64,000 nucleotides of DNA from Abelmoschus esculentus (GCA_035048815.1 JAUCBN010000034.1:7914737-7978736), one strand, 5' to 3'. Counted from the first letter of the stretch, positions 23,781 through 35,205 are shown. A program made the numbers and translations. Notes: generated by a model from the letters alone, not told the origin.

Positions 23781-24668
23781 GGTCCCCTGAATTGAACCCG
23801 GTCAAAATGAGCCTATAATGGGTGATGATCGGGGGCCTTGCTAATCTTAGTAGAGGACAGCTCGGACAATTCGGGTCCCCTTTAGCACCTACACTGCATG
23901 TAGAGAATTAGAATACCCACCTCATTAGAGCCATGCGGATACCCTGGGTGAACTAGACTGGATATCTAAGGTTGGTCTTCTCTGTTTATTTTACGCAATT
24001 TAATTTATTTTGCATTTATTATCTTACCCGATACTAACATGTTTTTTTCATGTTTTTATTTCCCTTTTTGCATTTTGCATTGCATTAGGAGGTATTGATT
24101 CGAGTGGTTCATCATACATAGGAAACTTTCACCATAGAAGAGAGGTATCTAAGAACCCCAACCCTAGTGTTAGAAACCGATCAGAGACACTGATTAAGGG
24201 ATAAGATTTGGTAAGGTCACTATCCATCAGTCCCTTTTTATCAGACACCGATTAGAGGACAATCGAAGAGCTTCAAGCAATAGTCTACCGAACGATCAGG
24301 TAATGACCATGCATTTATTCGGGTCTACATCAGAATGTTAGTCCTGGATTTCAAGCGAACATGAAGGATGTAACAGGAAACCAAAGTTTGATGAATGGGT
24401 TATTAGAGACACATAACCGATATCATCCTACCATCCGGAGGTCGGGTCGAAAACAGGTATAAATCACAAAGAATATGTGATTGTTATGCATTTTTGCCCG
24501 AGTCTACAACTGAATGACAACCCAAGATTTCAAATAGACATATGGATATAACAAAAAGCTACGAGAACCTAACCGTAGAATGGGTTATTAAAGGTGTAGA
24601 ACCGGTGTCATTTTGCCAGCCATAGTTCAAGTCAAAGTCCGATATAAAGCACCGATCAAGAAAAGGTA

Positions 24669-25510
24669 ATGGACCGAATTCTCAAGCACATCAATGAAGA
24701 AATGGTTTTTATTAGACTGCAAGAAGAAGAACAAAAGGTCAGTACCTTACCAACCCACTTCACGTGGATCGAAGACACTATCCAGGATTACCGAGAACAA
24801 TTCAGCTTTGGAAGAAGCATCAGTAAGAAGAAACCACTATTAGCAACACCAACATGGTAGGTTGCTCAAACGATCTACGATAAAGACCAATGCCATACAA
24901 ATCTTGAGGATTGAGGTTTAAAGAGAAGTCAAAAATAAAATTGAGTCAACCAAGGAGATCGAAACTCATGACGTAACAGAGATTCCCAGATCGAGCAAGC
25001 AGCTTAGGACCATAGATACAATAGGAATTAGGGCTAGTACTCGTGTATAGGACTAGTTTCCCCCTAATATTGTAATGGACCCTCTATTTCCCGTGAAAGT
25101 AATCTAGTAAGGTGATTACCAACAGGGATCAATACCTTTATCTGCATACATTTTGCATCATTTGCATCATGATATTCGCATTATGCGTGAATTTACCCAT
25201 TTAGACATTATTTTGATAATTTGCATATCATGACCATTGAGGGAAAATTCAGAATCCCCACGGCACAGTCCCTCGAGACAAGGAGATAGCTCATGTTCAA
25301 GAAAGGGGCACTTGCCCAACCAATCAGTCTCACGGTCGTCTTCACGACCACCTTTAACGGTACATTCGGCCTATAAAGAAAGAGTTTCCACATCCAGCAG
25401 ACTATAATGTTAATGTGGTATGTGACTACCATTTGGGAGGTACAGGCCATACGATTGAAGATTGTAGAGCTTTGAAAACAAAGATGGGTTTCAAGGGAGG
25501 CTAACTTCTC
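24669..25510 (+). pseudogene. Tat/Ogre gag remnant with zinc-finger-like box
   Basis: Near 25400-25490 the plus-strand translation reads CDYHLGGTGHTIEDCRALK, a C-x2-H-x5-GH-x4-C box followed by LK. This is the gag nucleocapsid signature of Tat/Ogre elements. A 63-codon Glu-rich frame at 24669-24860 may be an upstream gag piece but has no recognisable motif. No continuous gag frame remains. Gag would normally coat and package the RNA. Confidence 0.5.
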
Positions 25511-27950
25511 AGTTAGATGTTTGACCAATGATTGCAAGCATCTTTGCTTTTAAAAATGAAATCGAACTTATTGCTTTCAGCCCAAAAAACAGTAAAGACT
25601 TTTGTAAATGACTTTTTTTAATGACGTTCACATTCATTAATTCTTTGAACATGTCATTCATTTTTACAGATAAAATTTGATCTCACATGTACATATAACC
25701 AAACATTTTTGAACATACATCTACATATCATTACACACTTTGTCCTTGAAATTCCAAGTGCGATAACATCTTTGCTACAAACTTAAAGATCAACTCTAAA
25801 GTTTGGTATATTCAGAAGAGACCGAATGTTGCAGGGATATTACAAATGAGAGTCTCTGCTAGTCCACTAAGGCCAACAGAGGAACAATATGAGTGAATAG
25901 ATAATGGGCAGTTCCCATTTTAGGAAATTTCCTTCTCAAGCACTTGTTGTTCAATATTCTTGAATCGAGAGTCGACCTTAAATTTCTAACCCCTGAATAC
26001 CTTCTCAGGATTTTCTTGAATGAGATGACGAATGATATTCTTTTACCTCACCTAAAAAAGAAGCAAGATCGGACAAATCAAATACTGAAATCGAAAGACT
26101 GTCAAGAGGAAATAGTCAGGAGCTAAGACACACGCACACACAAAAAGAGGAAAAAAAGAAAAACAAAAGGAAAAAAGAAAAAAGAAAAAAAGAAAGAAGA
26201 AACCTGGAATGACAATCGGAAGGTCGAAAACGAGCCCGAATCGAGTAAAAGAGAATTTTTGCAAATTACAACATCAAGTAATCACAGAAAGACGATTAGA
26301 TCCAAGCAATATTAGAAATTCGCAAGAAGATGATCAAATCCAAGCAGAGGATAACATATAAATATTTTAATTTAGTGATACACCCATAAACTTGAAAGAG
26401 AAAAAGAAATGAGAAGGAAATAGTGTTGTACACACTTCATATCTGGATCAAGCAATTTAGAAGCAGAAATTCAGCCAGAAGGAACGAGGCAAAGATGAGT
26501 AAAGAATCATCATTCTAGATACCTCACGATCACATAGATTTGCAAAGAAGCAAATATCGAAGCACATCAGAGACAAATCGGCCTGAAGATTGTCATTTTT
26601 GGTAAAAAAGAAAAGAAAAAAAGAAAAAGAAAAGAAAAGAAAAGAAAAAAGAAGAAAAAGAATATTAGAAGTACACAGATCATAAATACACAGATACATT
26701 TACATTGGCCATGGACCCAGGTCTTACAAGCTTTCAACGACCATTCTGATCATTCAGGGATATCCAAACTATATGAGATTGTCTTCAGACCACACTTCCG
26801 CCCAAAGGTTAACCTTGCTTCAAGGAACGTCGAACTTCGAAGTGCCTAATCGACACCTAAATAAGGGAAGGATGGGGCAGATGAGAGAATGAGATAATGA
26901 GAGCCACATGAAAACTAGGTAGCCTCTAGGAATTATTATTCCTTTTGAAAGCCCAATGATCCAGAAGAGATTATGCATTTGCATATATCCCTGCAATAGT
27001 CAACAATCCTTTAAACATACTCTTCAATAGAGTTGAGCTTTGCCAGATTGGGGCAGATATGTCATTGTATTTGACATTTAAGAGGACAAACTTTTTCTTA
27101 AAGTTGTTTTGCAATACTCTGAAATCACATACACCTTTCTTGCATAAAAAATACATGCAAAATAAAATCATTTTCTTAAGAATTAAAGAAAAATGAAATT
27201 CAACCTCCATTGAGGTACCTCGACGAGCACATAAATGAAATCAGGATACAAAGACGTTCGATCAACCTTCATACCGATCTAGGCGAGAATGCGAAGAACA
27301 CAAGTGGGGCATCATTGTCCGCTAAATGACCAAATCAGAGCTCAAATCCGAATTGACCAGAGGTGTCATCAAGACTGATAGAGTTTGGTTAACAAAGTTT
27401 ACCAGGTCAACCGAATGAGGAACGAAGCCTCAAATATTTTGAAACAGAGTTAATAGAAGCTCATGCATCATTGCATACCTACAGATAGTTTACATCTGTA
27501 CATTCCAGTATACTTCATGAACACATGCATTGTGAAAATACTCATGCATCATCCTTTTTGATTAACAATCTTACATAAAAAGACAGATACTTGTCAAGAA
27601 AGATGACCCAACAAAGACTTCGTGCATCTCTGCACCTTTTCACAAGAAGATCACTCGAGTACCACCTTCCAACAACAAGAAGGAAAAGAAGAAAGATAGG
27701 ACCAAAGAGGTCAACATTTCAGATCTATAGACCGTCATATTTGATGAACCTCTTTCGATGATCAAACAGAGAGATATGGGTCATCATCCGAGAAAAAGAG
27801 AAAGGAAAAGGAAAAAAAAGAAGAAGATAGAAGAAGAAATTAAATTGAGCTCCGGAGTTTGAGCCCAACAGTTAGAACAGAGTGCTATCATTGAAACAAA
27901 GAAAGAAAAACTGAGGAGACCAAGAGCTAAGACCAGCAGGTCATAGAGAT
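25511..27950 (+). other. Tat-like element internal region without recognisable pol; purine-rich tracts
   Basis: No reverse transcriptase, RNase H or integrase motif seen in any frame. Long A/G-only tracts occur at 26141-26202, 26608-26662 and 27789-27840, all purine-rich on the plus strand. Frames listed on the minus strand here are Phe-rich translations of these tracts. Confidence 0.55.
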
Positions 27951-27989
27951 CGAGACACTAAGGAAATCCAGACACCCAAGTGTTCTCAG

Positions 27990-28850
27990 AAAGAAGATTG
28001 GCAGCATTTCCGGCATGAGTCCCGATTTCAAATAGAAGATTGGCAGCCTTTGTAAGCGTGAGTCCCGAAAGTTTGAAAAAAATTGGCAGCCACTTGGTGT
28101 GAGTCCCAAAAGACTCGGAGATGAAGGTTCCATACTGAAGGTACCAACATGTTCAAAGTCTCACAGAAAGAGAATTTGCAGTAGTTTTATACAGAGAGAG
28201 CTCATACACACCGAACACCAACTCGTAGTTCTACACAGAAAGAGCTACCAAAAGAAAAGTTCACCCATGACGCGATGGTTTCATATAGGAGAAACCGACA
28301 ACGTAGAAGACATGTAGTCTCATACACGAGAGACTCTTATCTTCGTCATCTTCTCTGAGAGAAAGTTCCATATAGGAGGGACACATAACTTAAGACATCA
28401 GGGTGATGGTTTTATATAGGAGAAACCAAAACCCGGGATCTAGAAATGAAAGTTCTATATAGGAGGAACTTTTATTTTGCAAGATCCACTCAAGACGCAA
28501 AAGGTTTTATATAGGAGAAACCTACAGCATGAAGGCGAAAGGTCATATACCGAAGTGACCTTTAGCTTCAAGATCAGAAGGTGAAGAATTTTTATAAATG
28601 AAGGACTTACAAGCCTAAAGATTCAGCCGAGGAAAAGCGGAGAGTTCCATAAGAACACGTGATTCTAAAGCATCAGACAATGAAGCGATGAGATCGTTGA
28701 TACTTGCGTCATCCGAGAGCATAATGTCAAAAGCGAAGAGTTCTATATAGGAAGAACTTACAACCCAAAAGACTTTACAGAAGAGAAATTGCTTTTTAAG
28801 AAGTCAGTCAGAGGAAGAGAAAACAGTTCTATATAGGAAGAACTCGCAAC
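27990..28850 (+). repeat. Degenerate ~44-nt tandem array with covarying RNA hairpins
   Basis: Three units share GATTGGCAGC...GAGTCCC (27996, 28038, 28082). From 28126 the units instead carry short hairpins with a 6-bp stem and 8-nt loop, usually ATATAGGA: for example GGTTTC-ATATAGGA-GAAACC at 28277, AGTCTC-ATACACGA-GAGACT at 28316, AGTTCT-ATATAGGA-AGAACT at 28739 and 28825. Stems differ between units but stay paired. Reading frames are not conserved, so the constraint looks to be on RNA structure. It lies upstream of the polypurine tract, where related Ogre elements also carry tandem repeats. Confidence 0.75.
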
Positions 28851-29040
28851 CTCGAATTTCTGATTTGAAGATTTTGTCTTCCGCAACAGATCTTTCATTT
28901 TAAAGATCGAAGTTTGATGAATTGGCCGAGGAAGAGCAGAGAGTTCCAGAAGAACCTGTGATTTCTGAAGCTAAAGAAGGAGAAATAAGACAAAAATGAG
29001 TGCTTTTTTATCTTTGCTTTGTTCTCGTTTCACAAGAATA

Positions 29041-29056
29041 AGCAAAGAGGGGCAAC
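29041..29056 (+). promoter_or_regulatory. Polypurine tract of the Tat-like element
   Basis: AGCAAAGAGGGGCAAC directly precedes the LTR start TGTAATCACTC. The GAGGGGCAAC-TGT form is characteristic of Tat-lineage elements. It primes plus-strand synthesis. Confidence 0.7.
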
Positions 29057-30145
29057 TGTAATCACTCATTTTTTATCGGATTTTAGTATTTATAATATTA
29101 TTGTAGTAATCATATTATTAATAAAAATAGAAGAAAAAAGAGAGAAAAATGTAAAAAAAAGAAAGAAGTAGAAGGGAAGGAAAAGAAAGGAAGGAAAAGT
29201 TGATGTGGGAGTAGAATCCCACGTTGATGAAAAACCCCACTTTCTTCTCTCCCATTGCCTATAAAAGGAGGGGAGGGGGAGCCTTTCGAGGGAGAACCAA
29301 GGAGGTAAAGGTAGTATCCTATGATCCTAATTTGAGAGCTTAGCTCTCCCCAAATTTTTGGTGGTTCGATCGGGTCCCATTTTTAGGATTCGATTTAGTT
29401 AAAAATTTTAAAAGACTCGTGGTAGATCTTGGTGGGGAGTTTATCGGGTTTTGCCGTTCGAATTTTTAGGTATATTTTCTTTTCCTTTCTTTTTATATTG
29501 TATTTTGAATATTTTTAATGAAAGTAATTGTTTATTAATTTTGTTGGTATTTTAAATTAATGTTTTATTTAGGTTGTATTTATTTATGTTTTAGATTAAT
29601 ATCTTAATTGTTAGATTAATATTTATGTTATTATATATTTATTTATACTTTTATTTTATGTGATGTATTTAATTTATTTGTTGTTTAAGTTGCATAAATG
29701 ATATTAATTTGTTGTATGTGGGCCCCTAAATTCGGTCGTAAGCGAGGCCAACTCCAGTGTAGTGGTGGTGGTTCAGACGCTTATCTTCAGGTTTAAGTGC
29801 TTTAAAATAAATGCGCACATTTAATTAAAAATTAATTCGATCGTCAAATTAACCCGGAAAATTTAATATTAATGAAGCGGTAATTAAACAAAGTACCAAT
29901 TTTTGGGCGGTGGGGGGCTGCTAATCCTTCCCCATCCGTAACCGACTCCCGAAACCTAATTTTAAATCTCTGGTTTTACGGTATCCGGTCTACCAAAACG
30001 GCCGGTGGCGACTCCAAATTTCCAAAATCATTTTTAAACCGAAAATCCCACGTGGAAGACATTATTTTTAAAACGACACATCGAGAAATATTTTCCAACA
30101 CCGAAAAAGAATATTTTTAGCGACATAATTTTTCACATCGCTACA
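29057..30145 (+). mobile_element. Second (3') LTR of the Tat-like element, complete
   Basis: 1089 bp, TGTAATC...CGCTACA, bounded on the left by the polypurine tract. It contains a GTGGGA...TCCCAC inverted pair at 29205-29221 and a TATAAAAG box at 29260, then the part shared with the first LTR from 29322. The right flank is Copia sequence broken at this point. Confidence 0.75.
29260..29267 (+). promoter_or_regulatory. TATA box in the 3' LTR
   Basis: GCCTATAAAAGGAGGGGAGG is a strong TATA-box context. Transcription would start about 30 bases on, near 29290-29300. The first LTR lacks this segment. Confidence 0.55.
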
Positions 30146-30850
30146 ATATCGAAACACCCTTTTGACAGATTTGAGATGTAACTCATTTTCATAATACATG
30201 AATCAAGATAAAATACTTACAATATTTAAAATATCAGGCCTTGTTGCTATCAGATATATCAAACACCCAATCAAACTCCTAAAGTACACTTCATCAACTT
30301 TTTCAGCACCATCCTCTTTACATAATTTCTCTTTTTATTCATTGGAGTGTTTGTTGCCTAGCACTCCTCAATTTGAAAGTTCTTCAATATTTTCTTTGTA
30401 TACTTTTTTTGATAGATAAAAACTTCACCTTCTTCTTGTTTGATCTCCATGCCAAGAAAGTAGGACATGAAACCGAGATCTGTCATTTCAAACACCATCA
30501 TTTATTGTTTAAATTTTGAATATGATCTATATTGTTTCCTGTAATCAATAGACCATCAACATATAATGAAACAATAATAATTTCAGTGTCATTGTGCTTG
30601 ACATACAAGGTTGTTTCTGATAGACTCTTTATAAATCCTAAGTCCAATAAATGCTCATCAATTTTCCTAAATCAAACTCTTGGAGCTTATTTTATACCAT
30701 AAAGGGCCTTCTTGAGAAGATAGATTTATCTCCTTCACTTTCTTTCATAAATCTTTGGGGTTGCTCAACATAATTCTTTTTTTCTGTAAGACATTATTTA
30801 AAAAGGTTGATTTTCAGTTTATGGTTGAAAATTTTCGTAAGCCTTGTTGA
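30146..30850 (-). pseudogene. Copia reverse transcriptase C-terminal half, degraded
   Basis: Broken minus-strand frames contain YVEQPQRF, an SLYVDDLL-like palm segment with damage (near 30560), FRSLIGCLIYLIATRPDI near 30240 and a KRVFRY end at the junction. The middle and C-terminal integrase, normally between pre-integrase and this point, is absent: an internal deletion. Confidence 0.65.
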
Positions 30851-30862
30851 CATTATTATAGC

Positions 30863-31560
30863 CTATAGAAAAGGTGTTCTTTGAGGGCCTGCAACATCCG
30901 TGTGAATGAGCTGTAATTTGTGAATGACTATCCAAGTTGACTTTAGTAAAGGCTTCCTATTTTGTTTACTAAACTGACATGTTTTGCAGTTTGAGATTGC
31001 ATAACTAAGCTCAGAAACATTAAGTGTCAACTTCTTTTCTCTTAGTTGCAATAGCCCATGATGATAATAGTGTACGACTCTCTTGTGCCAAATTTGTATG
31101 ACATCTTCTTTGAAAAAAAAAAACAGATTGTTGATCCTCTAAAGGATTGAGGGAAAAACTTTTTCCTTTCATTTTAACTTTGAAGATATATTGACTAGTT
31201 CCATCCTTAATCAAGTAAAATTCATCTTCAAAAATAACTTTAAATCTTTTTTTTAATAAGTTGACCTACACTTAACAAATTTTGGTCAATATTAGGGACA
31301 AAAAGAACATCTTGAATAAGTTTTGTATCTATACAACTTGTAATTGAAACAATACCCTTTATCCCCATTGTCAATTCTAACTTTGATAATATTAGTGGCT
31401 TCAAATCTCTAAAAGAACTCCTTATCATGAGTCATATGGTTGGTTCAGTCATTATCAATTGGCCAACTTTCATTTGATTCACTGCCCACAAAACATGTAG
31501 CCACAAACAATTGATCTTCGTCCTCCTGATCAACAATCTTAGACATATACATATAGCAAC
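30863..31560 (-). pseudogene. Copia protease tail and pre-integrase
   Basis: Three short minus-strand frames give IDTKLIQDVLFVPNIDQNLL (31300), then TSQYIFKVKMKGKSFSLNPL (31190) and CKTCQFSKQNRKPLLKS with QLIHTDVAGPQ (30990-30880), the HHCC-end and start of the integrase core with its first catalytic Asp. Frameshifts separate them; one runs through a 12-base T-type homopolymer context near 31115. Confidence 0.65.
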
Positions 31561-32076
31561 GAGGATTGGAAAGGAAAGTCATAAGTAGTTAACACACATA
31601 AAAGTTAATAAGTTCTTTTGTATAAATATATATTAAAGCAAAATTGCAAATGTTACGAAAATGTTTTAGCAAATAAAGTTGAGATATGAGTAACCAAGAT
31701 AAGTTGCAAGGAATATTCTCTGATTTTTACAGGGAATAACATTTGGCCAGACAATCACGTAAAGGGATTGGGTGCTACACTTATTTTTTCTGTAATTTTG
31801 TCTTGTGCCCCAAAATGCTATAGTATCTGTTGAATTCGATCCATCACTAAATATACTATATCATCTCTTCCTTTTTTACATTTCCCCAGCAAATCTGCAC
31901 ATCACCATAAGAAAAACACCTTCCTCAAGCAGCACCTTTATAAAAATAAAAACAATAAAAACATGCAAACCTAATCTAATGCAAATGCAAATGCAAATGA
32001 AATACTTTTATATGCCATGCAAATTATCTTAAAATCAATCTTAATCTTAAGTAAAAGAGTATAAAATATATGATTT

Positions 32077-32978
32077 TTAGAGCATTAACAGTTGTTGAAT
32101 CTTGTTCTTACAAATTAAAACTTCATACCCCATTTGGTTACATTTGGTGCACTTGGCATCTGGTTTTCTCCAGCATTTGTGAGGATGAACTTTTTTATTG
32201 CAATGTTGACATGGAGGGTAAGATCCCTTCTTGACACATGCTTTGTTGTTGGCTGAAGAATCTATATTTGAAGTTTGTTTTTTCTTGAAAAACTTCTTGT
32301 TGTTGTATCTCATATTCTCATGAAGCTTAATTGACAAGTCTTCTTCAACAATACCTTCTTGTCTCATGGCTCTTATCTGCTCCTGTGCTTACAAAGCATT
32401 GAGAATCTCTAATAGAGTGATTTGAGTTAGATCTTTGATATTTTTCAAGGCTGAAATAGTTACCTCGAATTTTTTAGGACTGTTAAAAGAATTTTTCAAC
32501 AATTATTGAGTCCTTGAAGGTAAAACTAAATAATTTGATTCGATTTGCAATGTCCAATAACCTTTTAGAATACTCTTTAATTGATTATGTCTCCTTCATC
32601 TTCTGCAACTCGAATTCTCGATTTAAGTTTAGCACACATTCCTTTGATTCTTTCATCTTCGTCATACTCTGACTTGAGATAGTTCCATATCTCATATGTT
32701 GACTTCAGAGTCATAATTCGAGCGAAAATATTAAATGAGACTATAACGAACAAACATGTCTTTGCTTTGGATTTCTTTGTCTTCTCCTTTTGTAACTTGA
32801 TCTGCACCATGGTAGGATTGTTTAGGAGAGCAAGGATTTCATAATCTTCTTCCAATGTTTCACAAATATCTAAAGCTTCCATATACGCCTCCATACGAGC
32901 TGCACAAATTTGGTAGTTATCTTCATTAAACATCAATGGAGAAATTGAAGAGAAACTAAAACTTTCTTCAATATCCAT
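32077..32978 (-). pseudogene. Copia gag with degraded zinc knuckles
   Basis: A 133-codon frame from 32978 has the UBN2-type gag core (LMFNEDNYQICAARMEAYME, then TYEIWNYLKSEYDEDERIKG). After frame breaks, 32367-32077 encodes CQHCNKKVHPHKCW and CTKCNQMGYEVLIC, two zinc knuckles in which expected Gly-His pairs are altered to KVH and GY. RNA binding would be impaired. Confidence 0.7.
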
Positions 32979-33036
32979 GACACAATAACCTCACACACTC
33001 TCGCAGATCCTTTAAGAAAATGACTCTAATGCCAAT

Positions 33037-33206
33037 TGTTAGTACTGTAACAAGAAGAAAACTTAATGGAGAATTGAACACACTTTTTATTTACTAACCA
33101 TTTAGAATTTATATAAAATCAACCCACTAACAATATGTTCTTAAATTTAAGTAACAACCTAATAACAAATGGCTAAAAATAGCAGTCCTAAACACATCAA
33201 CTAACA
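33037..33206 (-). mobile_element. 5' LTR of the Copia at 30146-33206
   Basis: 170 bp, minus strand TGTTAGTTGATG...CAGTACTAACA, followed inward by ATTGGCATTAGAG, a mutated form of the initiator-Met primer-binding site TTGGTATCAGAG. Confidence 0.65.
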
Positions 33207-33679
33207 AAGAAAATATCTCTATTGAAAAATTTTGAGAAAATGATAATTTTGAGTAATGTTTCGAATGAGTAAAGGAGAAGATTAGAATAATAATTTTAAT
33301 AAGATCTTATTCTAATCCATGATACCTTAACAATAATATCTTATATACTCAAAACAGTTGATTGATGGATGAGAAAACGATGTTCAATAGAGTATATGTG
33401 AATTGAATAAAGAAGTGCAAACCCTTATCCCACATTGATGAGATAAATGAAATGTGAAGTGTTTATATATAGTTAACCATCTTACAATTATTGAATGACT
33501 TGTGTAGATTGAAGCGAATCAAACTTATTTGGGTTAGTTCTTACTTGTAGAATATAAGCGATGTGAAAGTTTAGATTTTTTTGGGTTTTCGTTGATGATG
33601 GAAAGACAAGGCTATGTTCATGATCTCTTCATTTTTATCACCGTCGAAGATCATTTGTTATTGTATCCTAAGAGACAAA

Positions 33680-35205
33680 CGACCAACAAACTCAAACATC
33701 ATAAGAGTAGTCGAAAATCTATCTTAAGGAAAATATTTTCGTGTAGACCTCAACGCGTTTAAACTCAATTTGATTTAATTTATATTTACTTCGTTATAAT
33801 AAATATGTAATTTCATTTATTTTAAATTTATTTAATAATATATGATTTTTTCCTTTTACTAATTATTTTCTAACATTCACTACTATACAGGTCTTAGCAC
33901 CTAGCACAAGAATCAAACGAGAGAACTGGAGATCATACTAGAGTGTTAAGCCAATCATTGCGTAGATCATAAAATCAGATATTCGAATAAAGTATGGATT
34001 CGAGAGTCGATTACGATCAAAAAAAGTTTTAGTATCTTCATACCATCAAATATTGGTACCTTAAAAATTATTGTTTTTTAATATCAAACTTTACGAATCA
34101 AATTGACATTTAAATTAAAAATCCGATTATATCGACAGTTGGATTTTAAAGGCCTCGATATTCGAAAATAAACAACCAACTACCACCACAACGATTGGTG
34201 TTAAGGTACCAACAACCTCGAACATTATAAGAGTAGTCGAAAATCTGTGTTAAGGAAAATATTTTTGTGTAGACCTCAACGCGTTTAAACTCAATTTGAT
34301 TTAATTTCATATTTACTTCGTTATAATAAATATGTAATTTCATTTATTTTAAATTTATTTAATAATATATGATTTTTGTCTTTTACTAATTATTTTCTAA
34401 CATTCTCTGTTGGGTGCAAATTGTTTGCCCCCTTTCTATGCCTCCATTTATGCCCCACTTCAAATTAGAGGGTTTAGGATTTAGAATTTTAGGTTAGGGG
34501 TTTTGGTTAGGGTTTAGGAAATTAGGGGTAGGATGTATTGTTTAGGGTGTAGGGTTTAGGATATAGAAAATAAGGGTTTAGTGTTTAAAATTCAATTTTT
34601 TAAAAAAATCAAAGGAGGCACGGAAAAGAGGCAGAGGATTTTTGTTCTTCTCTGCTATGCAGATCTTAGCACCTAGCACAAGAATCAAATGAGAAAACTA
34701 GAGATCATACTAGAGTGTTAAGCCAATCACTACGTAGATCATAAAATCATATATTCGAATAAAATATGGGTTCGAGAGTCGATTACGGTCAAGAAAAATT
34801 TTAGTATCTTCGTACCATCAAATATTGGTACCTTAAAAATTATTGCTTTTTAGTATCAAATTTTACGAATCAAATTGACATTTAAATTAAAAATCTGATT
34901 ATATCGACAGTTGAATTTTAAAGGCCTCGATATTCGAAAATAAACAACCAACTACCACCACAACGATTGGTGTTAAGGTACCAACAACCTCGAACATTAT
35001 AAGAGTAGTCGAAAATCTGTGTTAAGGAAAATATTTTTGTGTAGACCTCAACGCGTTTAAACTCAATTTGATTTAATTTCATATTTACTTCGTTATAATA
35101 AATATGTAATTTCATTTATTTTAAATTTATTTAATAATATATGGTTTTTGTCTTTTACTAATTATTTTCTAACATTCTCTGTTGGGTGCAAATTGTTTGC
35201 CCCCT
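33680..35205. repeat. Tandem duplication of a ~527-bp unit, three copies (first and last partial)
   Basis: 33680-33890 is the end of copy A, 33891-34662 copy B and 34663-35205 copy C. A and B are 526-527 bp apart; B and C are 772 bp apart. The extra 245 bp is a MITE plus its target duplication inside B. Copies B and C give identical 65-codon minus-strand frames (34146-34343, 34918-35115), which I treat as non-coding. Copy C breaks off shortly after the MITE left end. Confidence 0.85.
34410..34647. mobile_element. MITE with 7-bp target duplication and telomere-like interior
   Basis: Flanked by TTCTCTG at 34403-34409 and 34648-34654. Ends are imperfect inverse repeats (GCCCCCTTTCTATGCCTCC / GGAGGCACGGAAAAGAGGC). 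The interior 34480-34590 is a string of degenerate TTTAGGG-like units. Copy A of the surrounding repeat shows the empty site. Length 238 bp; the superfamily is unclear. Confidence 0.75.

Larger units (their letters stand above)
22637..30145 (+). mobile_element. Non-autonomous Tat/Ogre-like LTR retrotransposon
   Basis: Direct LTR copies at 22637-23461 and 29057-30145, a primer-binding site at 23464 matching the tRNA-Arg type used by Tat/Ogre elements, a polypurine tract at 29041-29056, and a 5.6-kb internal domain. Only a gag zinc-finger remnant is recognisable; protease, reverse transcriptase, RNase H and integrase are not seen. The paired LTR regions agree at about 95% by eye, so the insertion is moderately young. 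It would need enzymes from a related element. Confidence 0.75.
30146..33206 (-). mobile_element. Copia retrotransposon with internal deletion, 3' part missing
   Basis: On the minus strand: 5' LTR (33206-33037), gag, zinc knuckles, protease region, pre-integrase, then a jump near 30850 straight into reverse transcriptase. Homology ends at 30146 against the Tat-like LTR. Numerous stops in all parts. Confidence 0.8.

Noticed and set aside
26052..26699. Phe-rich minus-strand frames as membrane proteins
   Set aside because: They are complements of A/G tracts in the Tat-like element.
28126..28844. The repeated FYIGET-like translation of the ATATAGGA units as a protein repeat
   Set aside because: Units fall in different frames with stops between them, while stem pairing is kept, so the signal is at the RNA level.
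29205..29222. GTGGGA...TCCCAC as an operator
   Set aside because: Short inverted pairs of this kind are common in plant LTR promoters; no independent support.
34146..35115. Two identical 65-codon minus-strand frames as a duplicated gene
   Set aside because: Identity comes from the tandem duplication; no start context, domain or codon bias supports coding.
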